DNA of 64,000 nucleotides from Flavivirga jejuensis. GTDB taxonomy: Bacteria > Bacteroidota > Bacteroidia > Flavobacteriales > Flavobacteriaceae. Where the stretch lies: the NCBI RefSeq assembly GCF_030540765.1, contig NZ_JAUOEL010000003.1:434001-498000 (forward strand). Direction: 5' to 3'. Shown here piece by piece: positions 16,183 through 25,462 of the stretch. The notes under the pieces are model-generated. The model searched no databases and was not told the origin of the DNA. It saw only the letters and a list, made by a program, of their open reading frames with translations. Both the position numbers and the translations under genes were made by a program. The stretch's first letter is position 1, and each line of letters opens with the position of its first letter.

Positions 16183-16728
16183 TTAGTTTTTTTTCAAGTT
16201 ATTAAGATACTGCCCTAATACTTCTTTATCCTTTTCAATTTGCAATTTTTCTAGGGCACGTTCTGGTTTAATCCATTCCGTAACATAATCAAGATCCCTA
16301 GTTGATTTAAATTTATTGGCATCTACATTTGGAATTAATAAATATAAATTAAGATAATTGTCTGTTCTTTTTTTGGGTTGTTCATTTTCTTCAAATGTTG
16401 ACTCGATATCTATAATAGAATAGTTAAACTGATTTAAAGCAATCAAAGATACTTTACTATTGGAAACATCTAGAGTTAAGGATTCTTCTATTATTTCTAA
16501 CGTAAAGTCATCAAAATCATTGCTAATGAAGGTATCGTTAAAAAAGGAGGTGTCAGAGAAAAGCTCCCATTTATTACAAAATATTTGGTAGGGATAATAT
16601 TCCTCATTTGAGTACATAATCAGAATTTCTTTTTCCTGATTTTCTATTATGTAAGTATACCGTACTACTGAAAAGTGAATTTCGGGATATTTTTTATTAA
16701 TTAAAACTTTTAATTTATCTGTATTCAT
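16183..16728 (-). CDS. Unrecognised small soluble protein
   Basis: The ATG at 16728 (MNTDKLKVLINKKYPEI) gives 181 residues and looks more natural than the ATG seven codons upstream. The protein is acidic, without signal peptide or membrane segment. It has an N-terminal strand-rich part (IHFSVVRYTYIIENQEKEILIMY) and a C-terminal helical part with a conserved-looking WIKPERALEKL. No family was recognised; an immunity or antitoxin-like role is possible but unsupported. It lies 45 bases after the 97-residue gene in the same direction and is followed by the palindromic element at 15965-16168. Confidence 0.5.
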   Translation of the reverse strand: MNTDKLKVLINKKYPEIHFSVVRYTYIIENQEKEILIMYSNEEYYPYQIFCNKWELFSDTSFFNDTFISNDFDDFTLEIIEESLTLDVSNSKVSLIALNQFNYSIIDIESTFEENEQPKKRTDNYLNLYLLIPNVDANKFKSTRDLDYVTEWIKPERALEKLQIEKDKEVLGQYLNNLKKN

Positions 16729-16773
16729 AAATTTATAACATAGTACCAACTATAATTTTTAAATATTTTCTTT

Positions 16774-17067
16774 TTAATTCATCACTAATTGAAAATATTT
16801 TCCGTTACAATATTTTGGATTAAGCTCTATTTTTGTCGTAAAGAACTTGCCCTTTGATTCAGAGTTATAAATTCCGAATCCGAAATGCTTTTTTCCATTC
16901 GTGATTCCATTGTCAAAATAGTTTTGGAACTCAGACATAGAGTTTATTCTAATAATTTCTTTTTCCATTTCAGAGTCCGATTCATAAAGTTCCGTTTTTG
17001 AGTCCGAAAAAATGTACTTAATCAGTTCAAAAAGTTGATTTTTCTCTATGATTTCTGTTCTCTGCAT
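16774..17067 (-). CDS. Unrecognised 97-residue protein
   Basis: This is a small acidic soluble protein starting MQRTEIIEKNQLFELIKYIF. It has a predicted helix, an acidic linker (YESDSEMEKEIIRIN) and a C-terminal strand pair around GKKHFGFGIYNSESKGKFFTTKIEL. No known domain was recognised. It is upstream of, and possibly cotranscribed with, the 181-residue gene. An 11-bp inverted repeat lies about 30-57 bases before its start. Confidence 0.5.
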   Translation of the reverse strand: MQRTEIIEKNQLFELIKYIFSDSKTELYESDSEMEKEIIRINSMSEFQNYFDNGITNGKKHFGFGIYNSESKGKFFTTKIELNPKYCNGKYFQLVMN

Positions 17068-17096
17068 TATCTTTTCTCAAATTACACACAACAATT

Positions 17097-17124
17097 GAAT
17101 ATAGTTAACATGGTAACTATATTC
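17097..17124. promoter_or_regulatory. Perfect 11-bp inverted repeat upstream of the 97-residue gene
   Basis: GAATATAGTTA (17097-17107) pairs with TAACTATATTC (17114-17124) around a 6-base centre. The position 30-57 bases before the start at 17067 fits an operator or a leader hairpin. Confidence 0.35.
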
Positions 17125-17209
17125 CCATTATGTGAGTGGTCAAATTAATAAATATTTTATGCTTTTAAACGTTTTATTGCAGGTGGGTATAAATTTCAGT
17201 TGTAAAAGC

Positions 17210-17893
17210 TTAAAAAGATCTAGGTTTAGGCTTTAAAGCCACAAAATCTTTTAAATAATAAGGTTCAAAATAAGCGACATCTTCTATCTCGTTTATTTTG
17301 TATTTATTATAAGCCAAATGACTCATCTCATTTGCCGATGGTAATTTACCATCAACAAAAATAGCATTTGAATGTTTAATTAATGTTTTTGCTTTTTCAA
17401 CACCATTTCCAATAAAGTAAACGGTTCCTTTTTCTAAATAGTCTTGAAAGGAACTTTCATCTAAAATTTGTGCTTCAGTAATTCGTATTTGATTATAATC
17501 AGCATCAAAAATAGCAGAATACACTTCCATTCTTCTAGCGTCTAACATAGGAATAATAACGCCACTATCACAAGTTACCTGATGAGCTAAAGCTTCTAGT
17601 GTAGAAACAGAGATTAAAGGCTTATCTATAGCAAAACAAAGCCCTTTTGCCGCCGAAACTCCAATTCGTAATCCCGTATAAGAGCCTGGACCTTTACTTA
17701 CTGCAATAGCTTCTAAATTTTCTGATGTTATGTTGGCTTCTTTTAAAACTTCGTCAATATAAATATGAAGTCTTTCGGCATGTGAGTAGTTTTTATCATA
17801 ATCCTCTTTTAAAACTAATGTTTTCCCTTCTTTTGAAAGTGATACCGAACAGTTAGTTGTTGCTGTTTCTATATTTAGAATGTATGTATTCAT
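17210..17893 (-). CDS. tsaB: tRNA threonylcarbamoyladenosine biosynthesis protein TsaB
   Basis: This is a 227-residue actin-fold protein of the Kae1/TsaD family. ILNIETATTNCSVSL at the N-terminus is the phosphate-1-like strand. SHAERLHIYIDEVL and AIAVSKGPGSYTGLRIGVSAAKGL are hallmark blocks of TsaB. It is the scaffold partner of TsaD and TsaE in making t6A37 on ANN-decoding tRNAs, a core function. It marks the right border of the accessory island. It lies 65 bases after the TolC-like gene in the same direction and may be the last gene of that transcript. Confidence 0.93.
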   Translation of the reverse strand: MNTYILNIETATTNCSVSLSKEGKTLVLKEDYDKNYSHAERLHIYIDEVLKEANITSENLEAIAVSKGPGSYTGLRIGVSAAKGLCFAIDKPLISVSTLEALAHQVTCDSGVIIPMLDARRMEVYSAIFDADYNQIRITEAQILDESSFQDYLEKGTVYFIGNGVEKAKTLIKHSNAIFVDGKLPSANEMSHLAYNKYKINEIEDVAYFEPYYLKDFVALKPKPRSF

Positions 17894-17958
17894 TTTCAGT
17901 GTTCAGTGTATAAATTAATTATAAATATACTTTTAGATTACCACTACTATTTTTTCAA

Positions 17959-19323
17959 TTAATTAGTTAAAGATTTTCCCATGTAAAAGTCTAAAACTTT
18001 TGTCTTAAAAACAAAATTATACTTTGCATTTAAAAAAGAGGACTGTGCATTAATTAATCTGTTTCTTACCTGTTCTAACTCAAAAGACGTACTGACTCCT
18101 AAGTCGTATTTTTCTTGTTCATTTTTAAAAGCCTCTTCTTGGGCTGTCATAGATATTTTTGAAGCCTCATATTGCTTTAAAGATGCTTTAGCGTCTGCAT
18201 ATGCCTGCTCTATATTGCTTGTTAAAGTCTGTTTTTCTTGCTCCAATTCTAAGTTTAGCCGCTCCTTATTGATCTTAGATCTATTAACATTGGCATCGTT
18301 TTTAAATCCAGAAAATATTGGAACATTTAGACTAAATCCAAAGTTATATCCTAAATTGTTTTCTATTTGTTCAGCAAAACCATTTGGTCTAAGTTCGGTT
18401 AAAGCTCCTGTATTATCGAAAATAGGAATAACGTCATCTTGTCCTTGAAAATGTTGATATGAAGTTCCTACCCCAGCACCAAAGGTCAATGAAGGGTAAT
18501 ACGAACTTTTAGCAACAGCAATATTAAACTCTGCATTCTCAACGTTTAACTCTGCATTTTTTATTTCAGGCCTGTTAGTTAATGCATAAGATAAGATCTC
18601 ATTTGTAGAATTATAAGTTAAAACCGTATTGGTTAGGTCTATAAGAATATTTTCCACATCAAACCCATCTTTAGATACTTGCAATAGTTGAGATAAACTT
18701 AATAAAGATAAGATCACACTATTTTCTGCATTTACCAAACGTTCACTATCTGTTGCTAATTGAGATTTAGATAGCAACAGGTCTGCTTTAGCTCTTACTC
18801 CTGCATCAACAAATCCTTGTACTTGGTCTAAACTTTTCTGACTAATTGTAACTTGTTCTTCAGCTAATTTTAAAGCCTCTTTATTAAGTAAAATATTTAG
18901 ATAGGCATTAACAACATTTAATGAAATATTATTTTTTAAAATATCTAATTGAAGTTGACTCGTTTTTAACCCCAGTTTAGATTGCTTATATAAATTTATA
19001 TTTTGAAAACCATTAAAAATTGTTATTCCTGTGCTTACTCCAAAGCTATTCCCTCTAGAATCACTCGCTATCCTACTACCGTCATTACCGATGAATGATC
19101 CAAAATTATAATTTTGCGAAGCAGATCCACTAACTGTTGGTAAAAAAGCAGCTTTAGCTGTGGTTATATCTTCTTTAGCTATTAAAGCATCCAACTGAGT
19201 TTGTTTGATTGAAATATTATTTTCTAAAGCATGGTCTACACATGCTTGGAGGGTCCATTTTTTATCTTGTGCAAAGGATGAAACCACAAAAAATAATGTG
19301 CCTATTATTAAACTATGTTTCAT
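17959..19323 (-). CDS. TolC-family outer-membrane efflux protein
   Basis: With the start at the ATG at 19323 (MKHSLIIGTLFFVVSSFAQ, a good signal peptide) it has 454 residues; the frame runs further upstream but would overlap the adaptor gene. Two outer-membrane efflux repeats are seen, each a helical hairpin with beta strands: residues about 22-225 (WTLQACVDHALENN..., typical start) and about 245-450 (NRPEIKNAELNVENAEFNIAVAKS...). It forms the trimeric outer-membrane duct for the MacAB-like pump encoded just upstream (adaptor, two permeases, ATPase). Confidence 0.92.
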   Translation of the reverse strand: MKHSLIIGTLFFVVSSFAQDKKWTLQACVDHALENNISIKQTQLDALIAKEDITTAKAAFLPTVSGSASQNYNFGSFIGNDGSRIASDSRGNSFGVSTGITIFNGFQNINLYKQSKLGLKTSQLQLDILKNNISLNVVNAYLNILLNKEALKLAEEQVTISQKSLDQVQGFVDAGVRAKADLLLSKSQLATDSERLVNAENSVILSLLSLSQLLQVSKDGFDVENILIDLTNTVLTYNSTNEILSYALTNRPEIKNAELNVENAEFNIAVAKSSYYPSLTFGAGVGTSYQHFQGQDDVIPIFDNTGALTELRPNGFAEQIENNLGYNFGFSLNVPIFSGFKNDANVNRSKINKERLNLELEQEKQTLTSNIEQAYADAKASLKQYEASKISMTAQEEAFKNEQEKYDLGVSTSFELEQVRNRLINAQSSFLNAKYNFVFKTKVLDFYMGKSLTN

Positions 19324-19336
19324 ATGTCGTTTAAAA

Positions 19337-20470
19337 TTAATCATTATTATCTTCTTCATCTTCATTATCGTCGTTATCTTTTGATGCTTTGTTCCATACT
19401 TTAACTTTATCTCCTTCTTTTAGGCCTTCCGTAATTTCAACATTAATACCATCGGACAGTCCTAGTTTAACCTTTTCTTTTTTAAATTTATTATCGCTCT
19501 TTAATATTTCAACAAAAGGTTTTTCTGTAATTCTATTAAACTGAAGCAACGCTTCTCTAATTGCAAAAACACTATCCTTGCTTTCAATATCTATTTCTGC
19601 ATTTGCGCTATAACCAGCCCTTACATTTGTAGTTGAATCTAATGCAACATTCGCTTTAATTGTAAATTGAACTGCACCATTTTCTTCTATGCCTTTTGGT
19701 GCTACAAAAGTTAGTGTTGCAGGAAACTCTTTGTCGTTAATAGCTCCAAGAATCACTTTTATTTCTTTACCTTCTTCTAGTTTTCCCACTTCTGCTTCAT
19801 CAACTTTGCCTTCAAAAATCATAAAGCTCATGTCTGCAATCGTTGCAATAGTGGTTCCTGCATTAAAGTTATTACTTTGGATTACCTGATCGCCTTCCCG
19901 AACAGGAATTTCTAATATGGTTCCTGCTATTTGAGCTATTATATTTGTATTTGCCGAACTCCCTCCCGAAATAGAACCTCTTTTAATAATTTGGTAATCG
20001 TTTTGAGCTTGTGCTAACGACTCTTTTGCTTGATTGAATGATAGCTCACTATTTTCGAAATCCTGAATAGAAATAACGCCTTTGTCGAATAGTGTTTTAT
20101 TTCTATTATATAATACTTTGGCATTATCGAAAGATAATCTCGCAGATGCTATTCTACTTTTGGCACTTACTAAACTTTGCTCATTAGGAACCACTCTAAT
20201 TTTAGCAATTAAATCGCCCTTTTTTACAATGTCTCCTTCTTCTACAAGAATTTCATCTACTATTCCAGAAATTTGTGGCTTTAATTCAATCTCTTCTTCA
20301 GGGTTTAACTTACCAGTTGCTACTGCCTTTGTATTTATAGAGGTATAAAAAGGTATTTCTGTTTTATAGTCTACAATATCTTTGGAATTTGAATCTTTAA
20401 AATATTTTAATACAAACGCTAATAGTATGATGACAACTATTACTAAAATGATTTTTACTGTCTTATTCAT
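19337..20470 (-). CDS. Periplasmic adaptor of an ABC efflux pump (MacA/HlyD family)
   Basis: This is a 377-residue protein. One N-terminal membrane helix (ILVIVVIILLAFVLKYF, about 8-26) anchors it in the inner membrane. A split biotinyl-lipoyl domain surrounds ISGIVDEILVEEGDIVKKGDLIAKI and IAQIAGTILEIPVREGDQV. A coiled-coil hairpin lies between them (about 118-165) and beta-barrel and membrane-proximal domains follow. The last 15 residues are strikingly acidic (DNDDNEDEEDNND). It bridges the permeases and the TolC-like protein. The gene is 77 bases after the permease gene and 13 before the TolC start. Confidence 0.9.
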   Translation of the reverse strand: MNKTVKIILVIVVIILLAFVLKYFKDSNSKDIVDYKTEIPFYTSINTKAVATGKLNPEEEIELKPQISGIVDEILVEEGDIVKKGDLIAKIRVVPNEQSLVSAKSRIASARLSFDNAKVLYNRNKTLFDKGVISIQDFENSELSFNQAKESLAQAQNDYQIIKRGSISGGSSANTNIIAQIAGTILEIPVREGDQVIQSNNFNAGTTIATIADMSFMIFEGKVDEAEVGKLEEGKEIKVILGAINDKEFPATLTFVAPKGIEENGAVQFTIKANVALDSTTNVRAGYSANAEIDIESKDSVFAIREALLQFNRITEKPFVEILKSDNKFKKEKVKLGLSDGINVEITEGLKEGDKVKVWNKASKDNDDNEDEEDNND

Positions 20471-20547
20471 TTGATTATTTTTATTTGGTCACATAGTACA
20501 TCTACACATAAAATTATTAACATAGATGGTTCGTTTTATTTGATTGT

Positions 20548-21792
20548 TTATTCTTCTCTTAATGCTTCTATTGGTTTTATGCTTGTAGCTTTAAATGCGG
20601 GAATTAGTCCGATTAAAGTTCCTAGAACAACTAATATTATTAATGCTATAAATACAACGGCAATTGATACGGATGCATTAACTATAGCGGCATCGTCTCC
20701 TTGACCAAAAGCTGCATCTAAGGCTATTAGAATCCATCCCCCTGTTATTATTCCAAGTACACCAGCAACTAATGTTAAGAATACAGCTTCTACAACTATT
20801 TGCCTTTTAATTTCAAAAGGTGTAGCTCCTAAAGCACGACGCACCCCAATTTCTTTAGTACGTTCTTTTACTGTAATAAGCAAAATATTGCCTATAGCAA
20901 ATACCCCCGCTATTAATGTGGCAATACCAACAAACCATGTTAAAAATTGCATCCCTGTTAAAAACCCTGTTAACTTACCAAACTCCTTACCTAAATTAAA
21001 ACTACCAAAAGCACGACTATCTTTCGGGTGAATTTTATTTAAATTTTTAAGCAGCAATTTAGCATCGGCTTCAATTTGCTTAATATCGGATTCTGGTTTT
21101 CCTGTTATCATCATCCAACCTATCTCATCACCTCTATTATATATTTGCTGAAATGTAGTAAATGGAATATGCATATCTGTTGATGGTCCCATATTAACAT
21201 CGCCATTTTTAAATATGCCAATAACTTTAAAACTCATGCTATTAATTTGTACATATTCCCCAATAGCATTTTCTTTTTTTTCAAATAATTGTTTATAAGT
21301 CTCTTCGGATAACAGAGTTACTTTCTTATCAAAATCAATATCATTTTGATTGATAAACCTTCCATAAATTAATTTTTTCTTTTGTACTTGATCTAACAAA
21401 GGATAATCGCCTGCCACTTGAAAACTGCCCGAAAGAAATTTTCTAACAACAGTTGCTTGGTCCTGACTTCTTGGAACAACAAACTCTATACCTTCAACAT
21501 TCTTTTCTATTTTTTTTGCATCCGATAATGATAGTCTAACCTTCCTACCTTCTTGAAATCCTTTAAATGGTTTACTTGTACTTTGCCCCCAAACAAAAAC
21601 ACTATTGGTAGCAAAATCGCCAAACAAACGGTTAAATGAGTTTTCTAATCCTCTTGCAGAACCTAATAACCCTATTAATAGTAAAATTCCCCACCAAACA
21701 CCAACCATAGTTAGAATAGACCTTAGTTTATTTTTACTAAAGCTATCGTAAACTTCTTGCCAGGTATCTCTATCAAATAAAAACTTAAACAT
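20548..21792 (-). CDS. MacB-like ABC transporter permease (second)
   Basis: This is a 414-residue FtsX-type permease. One helix is at about 22-45. A large periplasmic MacB core domain spans about 46-275 (FVWGQSTSKPFKGFQEGRK). Three C-terminal helices follow from about 285, with the coupling segment TVKERTKEIGVRRALGATPFEIKRQIVVEA that contacts the ATPase. It starts 1 base after the stop of the paralogous permease gene, so the two are likely to form a heterodimer. The substrate is unknown; MacB relatives export peptides, lipoproteins or toxins. Confidence 0.9.
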   Translation of the reverse strand: MFKFLFDRDTWQEVYDSFSKNKLRSILTMVGVWWGILLLIGLLGSARGLENSFNRLFGDFATNSVFVWGQSTSKPFKGFQEGRKVRLSLSDAKKIEKNVEGIEFVVPRSQDQATVVRKFLSGSFQVAGDYPLLDQVQKKKLIYGRFINQNDIDFDKKVTLLSEETYKQLFEKKENAIGEYVQINSMSFKVIGIFKNGDVNMGPSTDMHIPFTTFQQIYNRGDEIGWMMITGKPESDIKQIEADAKLLLKNLNKIHPKDSRAFGSFNLGKEFGKLTGFLTGMQFLTWFVGIATLIAGVFAIGNILLITVKERTKEIGVRRALGATPFEIKRQIVVEAVFLTLVAGVLGIITGGWILIALDAAFGQGDDAAIVNASVSIAVVFIALIILVVLGTLIGLIPAFKATSIKPIEALREE

Positions 21793-21793
21793 A

Positions 21794-23023
21794 TTAATCG
21801 TTTCTTAGTGCTACAATGGGTTTTATTTTTGATGCTTTTTTTGCTGGCAAATATCCAGCAATGGCTCCTGCTGTTATTAGAGTAATGGTAGCTCCTATTA
21901 CTAAACTATTACTTACACCTGGGTCTTTTATAAAATATACTTTTAGAATAGGTTCAACTAACTCCAGCACACCTACGCCTATTAACAAACCAACATATCC
22001 TGCAATAGCTGTAATTAATATAGATTCAATTAAAATTATGGACACAATAGATCTGGGAGATGCTCCTAATGCTTTACGGATTCCTATTTCTTTAGTACGT
22101 TCTTTTACAATAAAAATCATAATATTACTAACACCAACTATGCCTGCTATAAGTGTTCCGAAACCAATAACCAAAATAATAACGCTAAGTCCAAAAGTCA
22201 TTTGCCCAACAGCTTTTGTTCCTTCTGCCATATTACGAACTCTTATAGCACGTTGATCACTTTTAGCTACAGAAAAGCGATCCTTCATTTTTTTAGTAAT
22301 GAGATTTCCAAAAGATAGTGCTTCGTCATAATCCATTTCTGGATTATAGGTTAAATTTATTTGATCTATATAATCATTATTACCATAAAGATGTTGTGCT
22401 GTAGAAACTGGCATATAAATTAAACGCTCTTCATTATCTCCTCCATCGTCTGTAAAAACACCAACCACTTTATATTGAATACCGCTAAGGTTTATATATT
22501 TACCCAAAGCTGTTGTTTTTATAAACAAATCTTCTTCTACTAACCTACCTATAACAACAACTTTCGTTCTATTTTGTATATCACTTTGATTGATATATCG
22601 ACCATCTCTTATCATTGTCTTTTCTAAAAACTGATGGTCTGGATGGACTGCTCTTAAAGTGTAACTACTCTGTTCATTTCGAAATGATGCTTGAACATTT
22701 CTGTAAATACGGGCGGTAATAAATTCTACTTTATTTCCAAACTCCTCTTTTACAAAATCAAAATCTTCATTTTTAAAATTAATGCGCCTCCCTGCCTGCA
22801 ATCCTTTATGCGCTTTTGTTGTTTTTCCCGATTGTATAAAAATTGAATTTGTAGCATCGTCTATAAATGCTTCTGCAAAGGTGTTTTGTAGGCCATTGGC
22901 AATCCCAAAAAGAATAGTGAATAATAATATTGCAAAAGCTACGGTAAAACCAGACAACAAGCTTCTGGTTCTGTTCATATTAATACTCTGAAATATCTCC
23001 CTCCAAAGATCTAGATCAAACAT
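21794..23023 (-). CDS. MacB-like ABC transporter permease (first)
   Basis: This is a 409-residue paralogue of the downstream permease with the same layout: helix at about 20-45, periplasmic core domain to about 275, and three C-terminal helices. The coupling region IVKERTKEIGIRKALGASPRSIV is well conserved. It overlaps the ATPase gene by 8 bases. Two different permease genes with a separate ATPase contrast with enterobacterial MacB, where ATPase and permease are fused; the split form is common in Bacteroidota. Confidence 0.9.
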   Translation of the reverse strand: MFDLDLWREIFQSINMNRTRSLLSGFTVAFAILLFTILFGIANGLQNTFAEAFIDDATNSIFIQSGKTTKAHKGLQAGRRINFKNEDFDFVKEEFGNKVEFITARIYRNVQASFRNEQSSYTLRAVHPDHQFLEKTMIRDGRYINQSDIQNRTKVVVIGRLVEEDLFIKTTALGKYINLSGIQYKVVGVFTDDGGDNEERLIYMPVSTAQHLYGNNDYIDQINLTYNPEMDYDEALSFGNLITKKMKDRFSVAKSDQRAIRVRNMAEGTKAVGQMTFGLSVIILVIGFGTLIAGIVGVSNIMIFIVKERTKEIGIRKALGASPRSIVSIILIESILITAIAGYVGLLIGVGVLELVEPILKVYFIKDPGVSNSLVIGATITLITAGAIAGYLPAKKASKIKPIVALRND

Positions 23024-23717
23024 ACTGTTCTGCTCTTACTTGTTCTACTTTTTTATCTTCCATGATCACCCCATCTCGTAAGCGAACAATTCGTTTACAC
23101 ATACCAGCTATATCTTCCTCATGTGTTACCATTAAAATGGTTTTTCCTTCATCATTTAATTGTTGAATAAACGCCATAATTTCATGAGACGTTTTAGTAT
23201 CTAACGCTCCTGTAGGCTCATCTGCTAGTAATAATTTTGGATTTGCAGCTAAAGCTCTAGCTATGGCAACACGTTGATTCTGCCCTCCAGAAAGCTCTTT
23301 TGGTAAATGCTTTGCCCAATCTGATAATCCAACCTTTTCTAAATGAAACATGGCCATTTCTTGACGTTCTTTACGCTTCATTCCTTGATAGTATAAGGGT
23401 AATGCTACATTTTCTAGAGCATTCTTATAATTTATAAGGTTGAAAGACTGAAAGATAAAACCTAAAAACTTATTTCTGTAAACGGCTGCTTTCTTTTCTG
23501 TAAGGTCTTTAATAGGCAGTCCATCTAGTATATAATCCCCAGAATCTGCTTCATCTAACATCCCTATAATATTTAGTAATGTAGATTTACCAGAACCCGA
23601 AGACCCCATGATGGCTACCATTTCGCCTTCTTCAACTTTAAGGTCTATACCTTTTAAAACATGTAAACTGGAATCACCTATTGGATAGGATTTGTGGAGT
23701 TGGTTTATCTTTAACAT
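23016..23717 (-). CDS. ABC transporter ATP-binding protein (MacB/LolD type)
   Basis: This is a 233-residue ATPase. Walker A GSSGSGKST is at 38-46, the Q-loop at IFQSFNL (about 88-94), signature LSGGQ at 142-146, Walker B LLLADEP at 162-168 and the H-loop at MVTHE. The residues after the signature read NQRVAIARA in place of the more usual QQRVAIARA. It is the first gene of the five-gene export operon ATPase, permease, permease, adaptor, TolC-like and powers the permease pair by ATP hydrolysis at the inner membrane. Confidence 0.95.
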   Translation of the reverse strand: MLKINQLHKSYPIGDSSLHVLKGIDLKVEEGEMVAIMGSSGSGKSTLLNIIGMLDEADSGDYILDGLPIKDLTEKKAAVYRNKFLGFIFQSFNLINYKNALENVALPLYYQGMKRKERQEMAMFHLEKVGLSDWAKHLPKELSGGQNQRVAIARALAANPKLLLADEPTGALDTKTSHEIMAFIQQLNDEGKTILMVTHEEDIAGMCKRIVRLRDGVIMEDKKVEQVRAEQYV

Positions 23718-23806
23718 TTTCTGATTGATTAGAATAAGCGGTTAAACTTTATAATTAGACTTCTAAAGCAAAGAAATGTTACAAAAATTGTTCCGAAAAG
23801 TTTTTA

Positions 23807-24025
23807 TTATTTTTTTAACGTGTTGTATTTCTTACAAATAAAGTATATAATCCCTCCAACAAGAATGTATGGAACAGCCATTAAGTATACAATGCCATCA
23901 TTAATACCCTCTGCTGTGGCTTGCCCTTCTTCACTTTCTAAAACAGCACGGCACATAGCGCATTGTGCATTGGTCTCTAGAAAAAAGAGGAAAGAAAAAA
24001 GAAAAAAGAAAATTTTACTTTTCAT
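23807..24025 (-). CDS. Small CxxC membrane protein of the respiratory cluster
   Basis: This is a 72-residue protein. A signal-like N-terminus (FFLFSFLFFLETNAQ) is followed by a short exported part with CAMCRAV (Cys22 and Cys25), then a second hydrophobic helix (about 46-65) and a lysine-rich C-terminus. No named family was recognised. It lies 9 bases after DUF420 and downstream of the SCO gene. With its exposed CxxC this hints at a role in copper or thiol handling for cytochrome oxidase assembly (inference). Confidence 0.7.
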   Translation of the reverse strand: MKSKIFFFLFSFLFFLETNAQCAMCRAVLESEEGQATAEGINDGIVYLMAVPYILVGGIIYFICKKYNTLKK

Positions 24026-24034
24026 AATTAAGAC

Positions 24035-24571
24035 TTAAACATAGTAAGGTGAAATCATAATATAAACCACAACACCAGTTATGGCTACATACAACCATAA
24101 CGGAAATGTTATTTTTGCTATTTTTTTGTGCTTCTCTATATTATTAGTAATCGCCCTAACATAAGTAATTAATACAAACGGAATAATGATGATTGACAAT
24201 AATATGTGAGTTAACAATATAAAATAGTAGACATATTTAATAACGCCTTCGCCTCCAAATTTAGTTGAATCGCTCGTCATATGATAGGCTACATACATCA
24301 CTAAAAATGACACAGAAAGTAGGATTGCTAACTTCATCAATTTTTCATGTATTGCTCTATTTCCTTTTTTAATTTGAAAGACTGCTACTATTAAAACCAA
24401 AGCTGTTACCCCATTTATTGATGCATAAATAGGAGGAAGAAATGCCAGTGGTTCTACATTTGGAATTTTTACTCCAAACAAAATGGCTACTGCTATTGGT
24501 ATTAATATAGATAATACTACTATTAATTTATTGTATTTTTTGTCGTCTAGAATTTCTTTTGAACTACTCAT
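24035..24571 (-). CDS. DUF420 family membrane protein
   Basis: This is a 178-residue protein with five hydrophobic segments (about 17-37, 45-63, 78-97, 110-135, 152-172). Histidines sit in or next to helices (RAIHEKLMK, YVAYHMTS, LLTHILLS), the conserved pattern of DUF420, the family that contains CtaM, a protein needed for heme-copper oxidase activity. It overlaps the SCO gene by 8 bases, so the two are translationally coupled, and it lies next to the oxidase structural genes. Confidence 0.88.
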   Translation of the reverse strand: MSSSKEILDDKKYNKLIVVLSILIPIAVAILFGVKIPNVEPLAFLPPIYASINGVTALVLIVAVFQIKKGNRAIHEKLMKLAILLSVSFLVMYVAYHMTSDSTKFGGEGVIKYVYYFILLTHILLSIIIIPFVLITYVRAITNNIEKHKKIAKITFPLWLYVAITGVVVYIMISPYYV

Positions 24572-25307
24572 TAAGCAACTTTTTAATATCTTTTTTTAAT
24601 GCACTAATTTCTTCTTTTACACCGTCATCATCAACTTGTTCAGCTTCTGAAACGATACCTCTGTAATATATAATTGGATTCCCAAAATCGTCTTGTCTTG
24701 ATCGGATATATCCATTTTTATCAATTAAAGCGAAGTTTCCTGAATGTTCAAAACCACCTGCTACATCTTCTTCTTCGGCAGTATATAAATTAAACCCTTC
24801 GTTTGATAACTTATAAATAGTGTCTTTATCTCCTGTCATTAAATGCCAATTAGGGTTTGTTACGCCATAAGTATCTGCATAGGCTTTAAGAACATCTGGT
24901 GTATCATAATCTGGATTTATAGTAAATGATGCTACTCCAAAATCTTTAAAATCTTTAAACGTATTTTGAATTTGAATCAGGTTGGCATTCATTCTCGGAC
25001 AAATAGTTGGACATGTTGTAAAAAAGAATTCTATAACATAAACTTTTCCTTCATAATCTTTGTTAGTGATTGTTTTTCCATGTTGATTTATAAAAGAAAA
25101 AGCAGGCACTTTTTTAGGTTCACCATTTATTTCAATAAATGATAAATCTGATGTCATTGACTTTTTATCGTCTGCAAAATCACTTCTACTTTCGTTTCTA
25201 ATAATATCTTTATTAGATATTCTATCCACAATTTTTGGTATAAAAATAATACCAAAAACCAGAATGATAAATGCGATTCCTATATATGAATAATTAGTTT
25301 TTTTCAT
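24564..25307 (-). CDS. SCO family copper chaperone for cytochrome oxidase
   Basis: This is a 247-residue protein with one N-terminal membrane helix (about 8-26) and a thioredoxin fold facing the periplasm. The copper-binding CxxxC is TTCPTICPRM (Cys99 and Cys103), and the distant copper-ligand histidine is in GGFEHSGNFALID (His188). SCO proteins deliver copper to the CuA site of oxidase subunit II. The gene heads a small unit with DUF420 and the CxxC protein. Subunits I and II of the oxidase are not in this window. Confidence 0.93.
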   Translation of the reverse strand: MKKTNYSYIGIAFIILVFGIIFIPKIVDRISNKDIIRNESRSDFADDKKSMTSDLSFIEINGEPKKVPAFSFINQHGKTITNKDYEGKVYVIEFFFTTCPTICPRMNANLIQIQNTFKDFKDFGVASFTINPDYDTPDVLKAYADTYGVTNPNWHLMTGDKDTIYKLSNEGFNLYTAEEEDVAGGFEHSGNFALIDKNGYIRSRQDDFGNPIIYYRGIVSEAEQVDDDGVKEEISALKKDIKKLLNE

Positions 25308-25426
25308 TTAATCAATCTTTTTTACATTCCCTTGAAGAAGGGAGAATCTCTTTATTTTTATTGATTCCTGTCTCTTATATTGGGCTAGCAGAGATTAAAT
25401 CAGGAATCCATATTCTATTTTCAGTT

Positions 25427-25457
25427 TCAATTTATAAGATTCCCGCCTTCGCGGGAA
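25427..25457. repeat. Hairpin repeat after the 239-residue gene
   Basis: TTCAATTTATAAGATTCCCGCC... with the palindrome TTCCCGC..GCGGGAA lies 5 bases after the stop at 25463 (- strand). The same unit recurs at 30718-30752 at the stop of the RemB-like gene. The 155-base gap 25308-25462 contains nothing else recognised. Confidence 0.6.
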
Positions 25458-25462
25458 CTAAC

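Noticed and set aside
13377-17124. True integron
   Set aside because: No integrase gene or canonical attC core sites were found in the window; only the palindromic form is similar, so it is reported as a hypothesis.
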